Positions 47,588-57,393 of a DNA stretch of 64,000 bases are shown here, in pieces (position 1 is the first letter of the stretch; each line of letters starts with the position of its first letter). This DNA is from Triops longicaudatus (Eukaryota > Arthropoda > Branchiopoda > Notostraca > Triopsidae). The notes under the pieces were generated by a model. That model was given only the letters and a program-made list of their open reading frames with translations. It was not told where the DNA came from and searched no databases. Location: the NCBI GenBank assembly GCA_022885665.1, contig JAGQDJ010000156.1, forward strand, positions 800,862 through 864,861. The letters run 5' to 3'. The position numbers were made by a program, and so were the translations under genes.

Positions 47588-49208
47588 CCTCCAGAGAAGA
47601 AGTGTTGTGGGCACCTCATCGAAAGGCAAATGTGTGACATGGAATGAAGAAGTGAGTTTTTCCAGTATTGACGAACTCAACAGAAATATAGTCCAAAACA
47701 ACAAACTGCCAAGTCGATGTCTATTCAAAGTATCCAAGTGTCCAAGTCGGTGTATCAATTCCATTGGTATACTTGAATCCGTTCTCCATTACACGGAGTT
47801 CCTGACAATTTTTTGGTTCGTTCTAGGATTCAGTTATCCTAAACGACATGAGCTAATCTTATCCTTACTACACTGAAATGTGTTTGTGCAAAATGTTTGG
47901 CTTATTATCCAGTTCCTGATCCCTAAGCTCTGGTGGAAATTGGTCAAGCAAGTGGCCAAATCTTGCTGACAGCTTACTAGGTACAAGTGACCCAGAAACC
48001 GGGTGTACGCGAATAACGTAAGTTTGTGAATTTATTGATCCTTTTTTAAAACCAACGGCTTCTGACCCACGTTATGCTTGTAGATGGGTTTTTCCCGATT
48101 CTTATAGGTTCATCTAGATTTTGACTATCGATTTTTTTCAATTAAACTGTGTATATTGGCGTGCAAATGAGTTTTCGCGGAAGGCTCGGATGTAAGAAAG
48201 ACCCCTCATATAAGAGAACGAGCTGTTGTAGATAGGTTCTTCCCGATTCTTGTAGGTTCATCTAGATTTGGACTATCGATTTTTTCAATTAAAATGTGTA
48301 TATTGGCGTGAAAATGAGTTATTTTTATCATTATTATTATTATTTTTATTATTACTACGACTTTTTCCATTCTACTTTCTCTATTGCCTTTTCGTATTAC
48401 TTACTGATATGATTACTATTAATATTACTATTACTATCATTATTAATATTATTATTATTAAATGTGTTATTACTACACTGCAGTTTGACGTCTTGCTTCT
48501 CTAAGCTTCCGGAATCTTTTCAAATTTGGTTTCTCACTCTTCTCTGAAAATGTCGACCATTAAGTGCTAAATGTGAATAGCAAACCTTCAGAAGTTTTCG
48601 CGTGCGTGTACAAAATTTCTCTTCGATAGGTTTTCAATATTTCCGTGACCTAAATTAAGCCTAAGCTTATATATCTCAAGCCTTGTGAAAATAGTAACTA
48701 AATACCTTTTTTCTTAGATAACTATTCCGTACGGTGCAGAAACGATTCGCTATCGAACAAAAGTTGCTTTCGTCCGTGAAAGTGCTAAGAAATCCATCTG
48801 AGTCTACCGAAATCGAAGAAGCTGTCGAAAGAGCGATGACAACGCATACCAACAGCAATAGAAGCTTGAAGGAGCCATTGAGCGATGTCGGTAGTGACAG
48901 TGGCTCCAGCCGAACCAGTATCGAAGAAGAAGTTCGCCTCTCCGGTTTTTGTGACTGAAAACTCCAACGATTCGATGCCTAAAAGCCGCAGTACGTCACG
49001 TGTTGGAATGCTTTTCCAATCTAACGAGGCTGTGGAACCTATTCATAAGCAATTGGTTACAATTGACCCCGATTTACTACGTCCTAGAGCCATTACGAAT
49101 AAGTGGGACCCTGTAAGTTGAGCTTTGCCCTACGTTGCACATTTTTAATATTTTTAGTATTTTATTTTAATATTTTACTTTACTTTTCAGACAGCGTTGC
49201 TGAACTAG
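47588..49208 (+). other. candidate plus-strand exons of an unidentified gene
   Basis: Three pieces look protein-like but do not assemble cleanly. (1) 47588-47729 contains RRSVVGTSSKGKCVTWNEEV and ends at a gtatcc donor. (2) 48735-48958 begins KRFAIEQKLLSSVKVLRNPS and is Ser/Glu-rich, ending in a stop. (3) 48885-49112 plus 49191-49208 starts at ATG (MSVVTVAPAEPVSKKKFASP), splices at CCT/gtaagt and ends TALLN-stop, giving 81 aa. Pieces 2 and 3 overlap in different frames, so one is wrong or the locus carries a frameshift. No domain was recognised. It could be a young or decaying gene upstream of the actin-family relic. Confidence 0.3.
48078..48320. repeat. direct duplication of about 95 bp (offset about 147 bp)
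   Basis: 48078-48173 and 48225-48320 share TGTAGAT-GG, TTCCCGATTCTT, TAGGTTCATCTAGATTT and GTGTATATTGGCGTG, at roughly 90% identity. It is followed by AT-rich trinucleotide-like sequence to about 48470. Confidence 0.8.
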
Positions 49209-49394
49209 TTGTACAAAATTATGACACCTGTTCCGTTTGACGCTTCAGAAGAACAATATACAAGCATCGAAAGCTACTCAGACAAACTACCCACCTGAAA
49301 ACGCACAAACACGTTCTGGAAAGCTGTCCAAGTAACTTTTGCCTACGAATAAAAACATTGAAAAATAATGCTAATTATGCCACTAGGAAAGTGG

Positions 49395-49736
49395 AATTGA
49401 CATTAGGAAACACACGTGGAAGAGTGTTTTCGTAACTGGTGGTGAGCATGCGTCCAGGATTTGTACCGAGACTTGAATCCGAGTTATAACGTTTCGCACC
49501 AACGAACATTCAACCTAAGGTAACAGGAGACGATATCTTTTTATTTATCGATTTTATTACTATTATTTTTTATAAAGGTTCACGCATCTCCGGATCGGTA
49601 TCATGCGTCGTATATTGGAGCAAGTGTTCTTGCGAATAGCGAAGGGCTCGAGCAAACAATGGTGACACAGCAGGAATGGAAAACTTTGGGTCCCCAACGT
49701 GATTCGAAGATGGAATTTGTAATTAATTCATGTTAA
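49395..49736 (+). pseudogene. actin-family (ARP-like) C-terminal relic
   Basis: Two exon-like pieces, about 49395-49519 and 49578-49736. The first reads WKSVFVTGGEH, then needs a frame change to read RPGFVPRLESEL, then meets an in-frame TAA before RFAPTNIQPK. The second reads VHASPDRYHASYIGASVLAN and MVTQQEW. Order and spacing match the actin C-terminal pattern: VxVTGG...PGFxxRLxxEL, then the SILAS-like block, then the KQEY-like motif. The frameshift and stop suggest a broken gene, unless they are sequence errors. Which actin-related protein it came from cannot be decided. The N-terminal actin halves were not found. Confidence 0.6.
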
Positions 49737-50289
49737 TGTGTATGATTTCTATGTCCCTTGCCTAAAGTGGTCTTATTGCCTCTCGTTATATTATTTCTAA
49801 GAATGTAAAATTGCGTGTTTTTTGTTAAAGCGAATCAAAACGTGATACACAACATTTCTGCCAAAATTGCGCGTGATTATTATATTTTACCTTCTTTCAT
49901 CGTGAAAATACTTTTGTTAGACCAGTCGAGATGTATAAAAAGATTTCGGCTATGAGGTCGTCAGAACTTTCAAAAATACTATTAGGTATTTGCGTATTGG
50001 GGTGCGTGAAAAAGCACTACGAATTTTTTTACAGAAGAAAAGTGCTTGTAATAACATTTCTAGCAAATTAGTCGCGCTGGACAGCGACAAATCCACGGTA
50101 GTAATTTTATTTCTGCCAATAAAAGTTTGTTGTACTGGAATAATTATTATCGTACTTATTAAATTCTATTGGAAGTACAAAGATTATGGTAATTCTGACG
50201 TAACCTAATTAACCGACATGTCTGCAATTTGGAAATTAAGGAATAAAAATTATCCGCCTCGACGAGAGGATTCCGAAGCTGTAAGAATT
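49737..50289. other. intergenic, nothing recognised
   Basis: AT-rich sequence with only a 72-codon frame of no known similarity (49990-50208, +). Confidence 0.4.
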
Positions 50290-50650
50290 ATTGCGCTAGC
50301 CCTTCAAATAAGCGAAAACTCTGGGCTTGAATATGAAATTATGCCCTGAGGGCGTCGCAGGAGCCAAAAAGTTTGAAATCCCATAAGGATTAACATGGGA
50401 AAAAGTGCGATGCACGATGCCAGCATCATGCTTTCCGAGGTCTCGTGCACCCTTTCCTTTCCCTTTTCCTGCTTCCCGTGGTACTCTTGGCAATTCCATT
50501 TTCTTGGGATATACCAAGTACCATAGGAAGCAGGGCAGGGCATTGTCAGAGGCATTTCCTCTGAAAAACCAAACCTCAGACACGGGGAATCGAACCCACG
50601 ACCTCACGATTGTAAGGCAACGCCTTAGACCTCTCGGCTAAAACACTTAC
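50290..50650 (-). mobile_element. tRNA-derived SINE
   Basis: The minus-strand head (50650-50580) has a pol III A box (TTAGCCGAGAGGTCTAAGG) and a perfect B box (GGTTCGATTCC) at tRNA spacing. The acceptor stem does not pair, the anticodon stem has a C-C mismatch (loop TTACAAT), and the T stem has mismatches. It is therefore not a working tRNA but a tRNA-like head, followed by an unrelated body toward 50290. The 3' boundary is uncertain. Confidence 0.65.
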
Positions 50651-50768
50651 TTCAATCGTACTTGTTTGAAATATAAATCTTACTTATAGTATGTTGATCG
50701 TTCACTTGTCATTCATGAAGATTAGAGCTGTTCAATTATTATTTCTTAGAATTCTTTCAGGTAGGGAA

Positions 50769-50940
50769 CAGGGGCGCAGCGAAGAGGGTGGGGGGCGAGC
50801 CCCCCTCCCCCGAAATTATTTTCTTGTGTGCAAATAAGCGCTCAGTGGCAGCATCCAGGAACTGGGGGGGGGGGGGGGNCCCCCCCCGAAAAAAACACAC
50901 GCATCCCCCCCACCGAAAAAAATTCCTGGCAGCGCCCCTG
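50769..50940. mobile_element. hAT-like MITE with CAGGGGCGC terminal repeats
   Basis: The ends are CAGGGGCGCAGCG and the reverse complement CAGGGGCGCTGCC, giving a 9-bp perfect terminal inverted repeat. The interior has long G and C runs that can fold into hairpins, and one ambiguous base (n at 50879) where sequencing failed. The 8-bp flanks do not match, so a target-site duplication is not evident. It is non-coding. Confidence 0.7.
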
Positions 50941-51198
50941 TACGTAATATCTGTGAGGAATTTCCCAACCCTTGGGTCTTGTGAGTCAGACGAACTAGTT
51001 TTGGTCACAACAACCTTGACGAAGCTATGTGATTCGTCATCTGAAATTTTATTCTTCAAGTTAACACTATTAATTCTGCTGTGCACAATCTTCTGCAAAC
51101 TGAAGTATAAACAGACCAGTAGGCTTCAGACAGAATATGTGGGACTCGGAGATGACCCAAGAAATAGATGTATTGAATTAACAAGGCCCGTGCATATG
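50941..51198. other. 3' flank of the chitinase gene
   Basis: Short stretch between the MITE and the chitinase stop codon. It probably contains the chitinase 3' UTR; nothing else was recognised. Confidence 0.4.
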
Positions 51199-53067
51199 TT
51201 ATACTCGAAAAAACGTAGTCATAAATGCAATAGCGGGAGCAAAGATCATCCAACTCAGAGACAAAAACGAAGTAGCACTGTTTGGTTTGCCCGTCGTTGT
51301 AGTAAGGGCAGGTTTCTCGCTCGGAATTTCGTTCATCTCATCTTGCTCAGCTTCCACAAAAGCTTGATTGATGGCTCTCAGCAAAGGGTACTTCACAGGC
51401 GAGCAGTCAGCTTTGAAATCGTCCGTGTCAATACTCCAAATCATAATACCCGCAAGCTTTTGCTTAAATGCGTAACGAACCTATGAATACGAACCATAAT
51501 ATAAATAAGATATGAATAAAAAGAGGCGTCCTTTGCCTATTCGTTTTTTTTTTTTTTTTATTACCTTAGCTTTAATACTATCTGCATTATCGTAAGAGAT
51601 CCACCTGTCATCTTGGTGTAAAAATGGCACTTGGGCTTCAGTATCCCAACCTTGGGTCCACATATTCGAACTAATTTCACGGCAGATCTAGACGTTTCAC
51701 AAAGTGATCTAAAATGAAGATCACACACTTTTGAAGCTTTGTGCACAATACCTCATTGTAGCCCATGAAGCCGTCTTCTTTGGTGAACGGGCCCTTAAAA
51801 CCTTGTTTAGAAGCTGCTGAACCCAAACGATTTTCGGCTGGATTTTCGAGAACGAAAGTACGGCCGTAAAAAGGAACACCAAGAACAAGCTTGTCTCTTG
51901 GCACATGTTTCGTGTAAATTGCAACGGTGTTCGCCTGTGACATGACACATTACGGAGTAAGATTTTACCATATGTGCTACATTTTTCGTGTTTCATAGAA
52001 TTTACTAGATTAAGACCGTCATCAGGCTCGTTATGGAGAGTACTGCGATGCAGCGGTGCGTTGTGGTTAATTCTGGCATCCCATGATCCGTGATAATCGT
52101 AGGCCATGATGTGAAAAAAGTTCAAATATTTGGATAAACTTGCTAGATCGTAGCCCTTACGAATAGTTTCTGGGCTGGCACCCAACGCTGCCGTCAAAAG
52201 CCATTGATTCCCGACTTTCGTAAATTCTTCACGTAGTTCCTAGAAAAGCATATAACTTGAGTGCCAAAGAGGCTTAACACGTGCGTTTTACCTTTACGAG
52301 CGCGACGAAATTTTGCTTGTCTTCTGGGAGGCTTCCTTCCCTCGAACCAGGGTATTCCCAGTCCAAGTCTAAACCGTCAAACTTATTTTCCCTAAAACGA
52401 CACATTTGATTTTTGAAAGATTATTTTACGAAGATTTTACCTTAAAAAGTTTGTAGCGCTTTTAATAAACATTTGGCGGGAGTGAGGATTCTTGGACATG
52501 TTCGAGTATTTGGCAGAACCTTCATTCCATCCACCAATGGCGATAAGAACTTTCAGCCGAGGGTTTCTTTCTTTCAGTCGCATCAATTTCTTGTAGTTTC
52601 CTGAAAAAATCGGATAAGTTTATTCCATTGCTATTTGCTCAAATGATTATAGAATACCTCCGTCCTTTTCGTAATCCAGGTATGCGTCTAAGCTTTTCAT
52701 GCTAAAATCTGAAGGCTCGAGACCAGCGAAGCTGTAAATCACATGAGTGCAGAGCATTGGAACGGAATCCAACATGTCATCCACGGTAAATGATCCAGAG
52801 TCAGGCCGCCACTGAGCCCAACTTCCGACGTAACACACGACCACTTTCTTGTGTGAATTGACATCTTAAAGAGAAGCGAGATTACAATGTTGTCCAGTAA
52901 AAAGATTTTCACACTTATGCCAGGAAAAAGTAAAGTTCACGTTATGTGAATATGGAGTGAAAGGGTTAAAATACAAGAAATACCAAAGAATCTCTTACAC
53001 TACCTGCACTGTTTGAAAAGCTGCTCATGGCCACGATTAGAACAATTACACATGTCGTACGTAGCAT
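51199..53067 (-). CDS. GH18 chitinase, probably GPI-anchored
   Basis: Eight exons: 53067-53004, 52864-52658, 52600-52441, 52391-52292, 52239-52006, 51934-51752, 51687-51565, 51480-51199 (1353 nt, 450 aa). It has a signal peptide (CVIVLIVAMSSFSNSA), then a single GH18 barrel from about residue 24 to 390. The barrel carries VVVCYVGSWAQWRP, LKVLIAIGGWNEGS, the catalytic FDGLDLDWEYPG (DxxDxDxE complete, so active), HIMAYDYHGSWD, LVLGVPFYGRTF and GIMIWSIDTDDF. A Thr/Ser-rich linker is followed by a C-terminal hydrophobic tail (SWMIFAPAIAFMTTFF) with almost nothing after it, as in GPI-anchor signals. No chitin-binding domain is present. Role: hydrolysis of beta-1,4-GlcNAc polymers at the cell surface, in cuticle turnover or the gut; the site is inferred. 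Confidence 0.93.
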
Positions 53068-53489
53068 TTTTGTGACACCCTCCTCCCTTCCTTGATACAA
53101 ATTGTTATCTAAGAATTATCAATTCAGTCTTGATTGTATATTTGTTCCACGGCTATTGCAAGGAAGTTTCCTCACTGCACTGTACAACATATGGCGGAGT
53201 TGAAAGGCAAAAAAGCAATCATACCGGTTTGGGTTGGGTTTCCCTTACTTTCTTATGGCATGGTCCTTGAGGCAGAAATAACACTAGTGCAACCGCCTAC
53301 ACTGTTTCAAATTTAAAGCACCTCCTTTGCAGAAATAAATCTACGACTTGGTGAAAATTTCAAGGCAATACGAAGAAAGCAACAGAATGGATATCCGGAA
53401 AAGACCGAAGTCCGGCTTTTCTTGCTTATTTACAGTCAATAATTCCCTAGTGAATACTTAAATCCCGTAGAAGCAGAGAAAGCAATTAC

Positions 53490-53498
53490 TATATAAAG
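53490..53498 (+). promoter_or_regulatory. TATA box of the secreted Pro/Gln-rich protein gene
   Basis: TATATAAAG lies about 50 nt upstream of the splice donor of a short leader exon (AAG/gtaagt at 53543/53544), whose intron ends at the cag just before the ATG at 53604. Confidence 0.55.
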
Positions 53499-53603
53499 AA
53501 ATGTGAACTTGAGAATGAAACAATCGTCACCGAGCCGTCCAAGGTAAGTTGCTAGAATTTACAAAAACTACTGAAATTTAGTAACACTCAGCTTTATCAA
53601 CAG

Positions 53604-54725
53604 ATGAAGACCTTGATCCCGTTAGTTGCATACCTAGCCACCTGTTGCTACGCTGCACCTTTCGTCTTGCCCAGGGCCTTCACTTCCAATCTTCCACAGG
53701 TTGAGAATGCCACAGTGAACAATGGGACTGCGCTAGATGTGCCAGTTGGTGTTGGGCCAACTGCTGCTCAAGCAGCTTCATCTTTTCTAAGCTCGCTTGC
53801 GTCCTTCCTCCCCTTCCAACAGCGTCAGCTTCTTCCGACTTGGCAAGGTGTTAACCAATTTCCGAACGGCGCGCAAATTTCCGAAGCTCCGTCGATACCC
53901 ATGCCGGCATTAACTTCGGAATTACAAAATAATTCTCAGTCCGACACTGAAAATCAGGCAAATCTATCGAGCCCCGTTGAATTCCGTTCTATGCCACAAT
54001 TATCGCTCCCGCAATTTAACTCTGCACCTATGCAGTTCGGTCTTCCTCAACTTATGCCGTTCAGTCCTCAGAGCGTAACGAATGCAGCGTACTCCATTCC
54101 CGATTTCATGCCGAATTCTTTCTCGTACCCTCAGCCCTATACATACCCGTATTCACCTCTTTTTAATTTGAAACCGCAAGAGCTTCCTAGGACCTCGCTT
54201 TCTCAGATGGAAGTTCCTTTGAGTCCAACAGTGTCGACGTCTCTCCAGTTTCCAAGCATTAAGAACAGTGAGCAGCTTTCTGGAGTAAACTTTCCGTCGC
54301 AAGGATTTCCATACCAACCTTTTATGCCCCAGAACCAGCTCTGGCCTTCTCGAGGACAGGCTCTTTTTCCCAGTCTGAATATGAATTTCCAAGCCGGCAC
54401 CCAGCCTATTCCTCAGTTTGCAAACTTGCAAAATTCGCCTCTTCCTCAATCATCCAACGCACAAAACTCTCTTATTCCAAAGTTTGCTAACGCACCAAAT
54501 TCACCTATTCCTCAATATTTTAACCCTCAAAATTTGCAGTTAACCAACGTACCTAATTCGCCTTTCGCGTCCACGCTTCCAGCTGCTTTTCCGCAGGCAG
54601 TAAATTTCAAGCCTAATCCTTTCCAAGCCAATTTGTTTCCATCGCAACCTGTCACTGCTAAGCCAACTACCGTGCAAAATGCTCCCTCTTCTCCTGGATT
54701 CTTGTCTGCTTTATTTGGCCAGTAA
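53604..54725 (+). CDS. secreted Pro/Gln/Asn/Ser-rich protein, function unknown
   Basis: The coding sequence is one exon of 373 codons, starting right after a 60-nt intron in the 5' leader (53544-53603). It has a clear signal peptide (MKTLIPLVAYLATCCYAAPF, cleavage near Ala17/Ala18). The mature protein is low-complexity, rich in Pro, Gln, Asn, Ser, Phe and Leu, and has no Cys. Near the C-terminus is a degenerate repeat of about 13-16 residues: LQNSPLPQSSNAQ, NSLIPKFANAP, NSPIPQYFNPQ, NVPNSPFAS. A polyadenylation signal AATAAA lies at 54813. Such composition fits structural secreted proteins (cuticle, eggshell, silk or glue-like), but this is an inference. No family was recognised. Confidence 0.8.
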   Translation: MKTLIPLVAYLATCCYAAPFVLPRAFTSNLPQVENATVNNGTALDVPVGVGPTAAQAASSFLSSLASFLPFQQRQLLPTWQGVNQFPNGAQISEAPSIPMPALTSELQNNSQSDTENQANLSSPVEFRSMPQLSLPQFNSAPMQFGLPQLMPFSPQSVTNAAYSIPDFMPNSFSYPQPYTYPYSPLFNLKPQELPRTSLSQMEVPLSPTVSTSLQFPSIKNSEQLSGVNFPSQGFPYQPFMPQNQLWPSRGQALFPSLNMNFQAGTQPIPQFANLQNSPLPQSSNAQNSLIPKFANAPNSPIPQYFNPQNLQLTNVPNSPFASTLPAAFPQAVNFKPNPFQANLFPSQPVTAKPTTVQNAPSSPGFLSALFGQ

Positions 54726-54881
54726 GCTTGTGTGAGTTGACAATAGTTTATCAGCTTTTCCTGAATTATTTATTTTGTAATATAATTCAAACACAAATAT
54801 TTATGTCTCGATAATAAAGTAATTTATTGACTTGTCGAAAAAATTATGGCTTTATAAGATGTACGACTAGTGATGAACACT

Positions 54882-55461
54882 TTAGTCTTGTTTAACAGCT
54901 TGCTTCTTCATGGAATGTCTCGCTTGTTGCTGTTTGACAGTCACAAGTAGTTGACTTGATTGGGCTATCCAATTTCCCTAAAAATACAATGTGAGTACAG
55001 TTCTTAGAAATGTGTTGGATTATTCATTACCACCATAAGAAGACTGCAAAACAATAAGGGCATTGAAAATACAAGTGATATAAACATGCCTCTGCTGTCA
55101 AAGTACATTTGTTTAGCAAATTTTTGCCAGTACATGGCGCCCATTTCATTCAGTTTCTCAGCGGATAAGACAAATAATACTGAAAAGAGAGAGATTAGTT
55201 CTCCAATTCAAAAGTTTTGGGGGCTAATAGCTTACAAAGTATAACGAAAAGTCCTGCTTGAATGTTCCCATTATTTCTCGTCGTGATAGTTAAAAGAAGG
55301 ATAGTACAATGGAATGCAATCAAAGTTAGAAGCCACGGTTCGGTCCAGTCTACCTACATTAACGAGTTTATTTTTCCATACAACTGTAATATAGTACTTA
55401 CTGACGCTAAAATGCCATATAGTCCAATAATTTCAGGAACAGGAACGAAATCTTCAACCAT
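54882..55461 (-). CDS. TMEM18: TMEM18 homologue
   Basis: Four exons: 55461-55402, 55353-55236, 55179-55031, 54977-54882 (423 nt, 140 aa, the same length as human TMEM18). Conserved blocks are DWTEPWLLTLIAFH, SAEKLNEMGAMYWQKF and YFDSRGMFISLVFSMPLL. Three to four membrane segments are followed by a basic tail (ARHSMKKQAVKQ). TMEM18 is an inner-nuclear-membrane/nuclear-envelope protein whose human gene is linked to body-mass index; its molecular function is not settled. It is convergent with the gene at 53604-54725, with about 160 bp between stop codons. Confidence 0.93.
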
Positions 55462-56959
55462 TTCTCGCGCTAGTAAAGTTCCACGAAAACTCGTATATCA
55501 ATAAACCATGTTCCCGCCTTTAGCCTATCCTAACTTGCCTTGCTTTGACTCAGGGGCGGAGCCAGAAAATTTTTAAAATTTAATAGAATAGGCTTATACA
55601 CATCTCGTTCTCCTTGTGAAACGGTCTAAAAATATAAAAAAGCGCCGCTTCCTCTTATCTCCACTCGGCTTACACAATTACCGGTTTAACCTCACATGCT
55701 TAGTTCTAAAAGTGTTTTCTTCCCCTGCTTTTTAAATCGACGCGAATCTGAAGCGTAACACAAGTTTTAGTGTAAAGAGTAACGTAAACAGATTAATTTC
55801 TTATTGTATTCAACGTAACTCAACTATTTGTATAATCAACTTACATTTATAATTTTAAGACTTTTTTGTTTTGCTATTTTATTCAGATAAGGTTATTCGT
55901 TTATTCGATGCATGGTTCATTCCCAACCAGACGAATGAGATGCATTCTATTGCACCTACACAGACTACTGTAGCTTATCAATCAACAATTATCAATTCAG
56001 ATTCACCAACCAAAGCTAAAATCTTCCCCCCCAGTATTAAATTTCAAACCGTGTTTATGGCTTGGAAAGTGGTAGAGAACAAATGGCCACAAAATTCACT
56101 TACGAGCTGGGTAGGTAATATCTACAGGTCCCGGTAGGATTCCAATACACTATAGTTGTCCTACTGCTCGGCCCCAAAGGGCCTCTAGAACGGAGAAAAA
56201 AATATATCGTCTTTTTTATACCTAGTTTATCACCGACTGTATAGTACGTTTAACTACACGTTTATATCCCATGAAGTCTTTGTGGTTTCCAGGGAAGTCC
56301 TAATTAAATATCCAGTTTCTTAGTTTCTAAATCAAAGCTTTTAACCTTTAGTTGAAAAGATCGACATCCAATTTTCTTGCAATTTCACGAAATAGATTAA
56401 TAGTCCAATCATGCGGAGGCAACGACTGCAAGTTGTTTCGCCGCAACTGGGAATGACAGCTCTTAACAGTGTCTAGGTAAAATGTAATGAGGCTCGAGTA
56501 TTGGACATCTGTGGTTCTTACCGAGTTACGGCATACGTCACTACGAAATCTTTATGATAGAACCTCTAACTTTCGATGACTTCTGTTTCACTTTCGTTCT
56601 TTTTACCAATTCGTAACGTAAATAGTATTTTTTTCTACTGTGGATCCATAATTGTGGACTAGACTATTTTTCAAGCTTGCCTAACGGATACAGAACAGCA
56701 CACCAACATATCAACCCCATCTGAAAATGGAATAGAGGGCTTGCACTGTGCCCTTTTAATTAAAAACTAATTTCTTCCTCATTGAATTAGGCGACTGATA
56801 ATACCGTCTTCTGAAGATATTACTGATGATTGTGTCTACTACAGGTACCGAGCTCCCTCGTGTCCGCGAAAAACACCCAGGAGAGCGGCAAGCTAAAAGC
56901 TGTTTCTGATGTTCCACTTTGCATCTAATGAATCCAATGATGGGGAAACAGGATCTTTG
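55462..56959. other. intergenic region, nothing firm recognised
   Basis: At about 55551 is CAGGGGCGGAGCCAG, a hAT-type terminus resembling the MITE end at 50769. A plus-strand frame of 88 codons (55871-56137) has no known similarity. The rest is AT-rich. Confidence 0.4.
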
Positions 56960-57291
56960 TCATACGGAATCACATGGCTTACCGCCGGCAGGGCCTGTAA
57001 ATGTCAGACACTATGTAGTAAAGGAAGTGGGCTAAACACATTACTCACGTCCCAACTCGTCCGAACCCATCCAGGATTCCGCTGCTGAGAGATGAAGCGT
57101 ATACACAAGGGATATGGCGCCTTCACCGGCAATTAATTGGATTTCTCGTATGCTGTGAACACCTTCATCCACAAAGCCTAGGGAGTAAAAGATACAAGTA
57201 TCTTTGCTAAAGGTTTCCTAAAAGTGGCGAGCTTTTCACCACGCACGATCGTGATATTTGGAAAAAGTGAAGGAGGGAACAACGCAAGCAT
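56960..57291 (-). CDS. possible small gene divergent from SIFamide (71 aa)
   Basis: Three splice-compatible exons: 57291-57240, 57177-57049, 56994-56960. The middle exon reads GFVDEGVHSIREIQLIAGEG and LHLSAAESWMGSDE and is well ended by tag/GC and C/gtgagt. The third exon is open much longer in another frame (DKDPVSPSLDSLDAKW), so the 3' end is uncertain. No family was recognised. If real, its start is only 103 bp from the SIFamide ATG. Confidence 0.3.
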
Positions 57292-57296
57292 CTTCC

Positions 57297-57303
57297 TATA
57301 AAG
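57297..57303 (+). promoter_or_regulatory. TATA box of the SIFamide gene
   Basis: TATAAAG about 97 nt upstream of the ATG. This leaves a 5' UTR of about 65 nt if transcription starts 30 nt downstream, in the CA-rich stretch. Confidence 0.5.
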
Positions 57304-57393
57304 GATGAGCATCAAACCCAATCAAACACAGACTTCGACCTGAGCTAGCCACAGCAACTGCCCTCGAAGCCTCAGAAACAGTCGATTGCAGCT

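Noticed and set aside
50580..50650. A functional tRNA gene on the minus strand
   Set aside because: Pol III boxes are perfect but acceptor, anticodon and T stems do not pair, and a non-tRNA body follows; a SINE explains it better.
54153..54449. Minus-strand frame inside the secreted Pro/Gln-rich gene
   Set aside because: Shadow of the plus-strand gene, which has a signal peptide, TATA box and polyadenylation signal.
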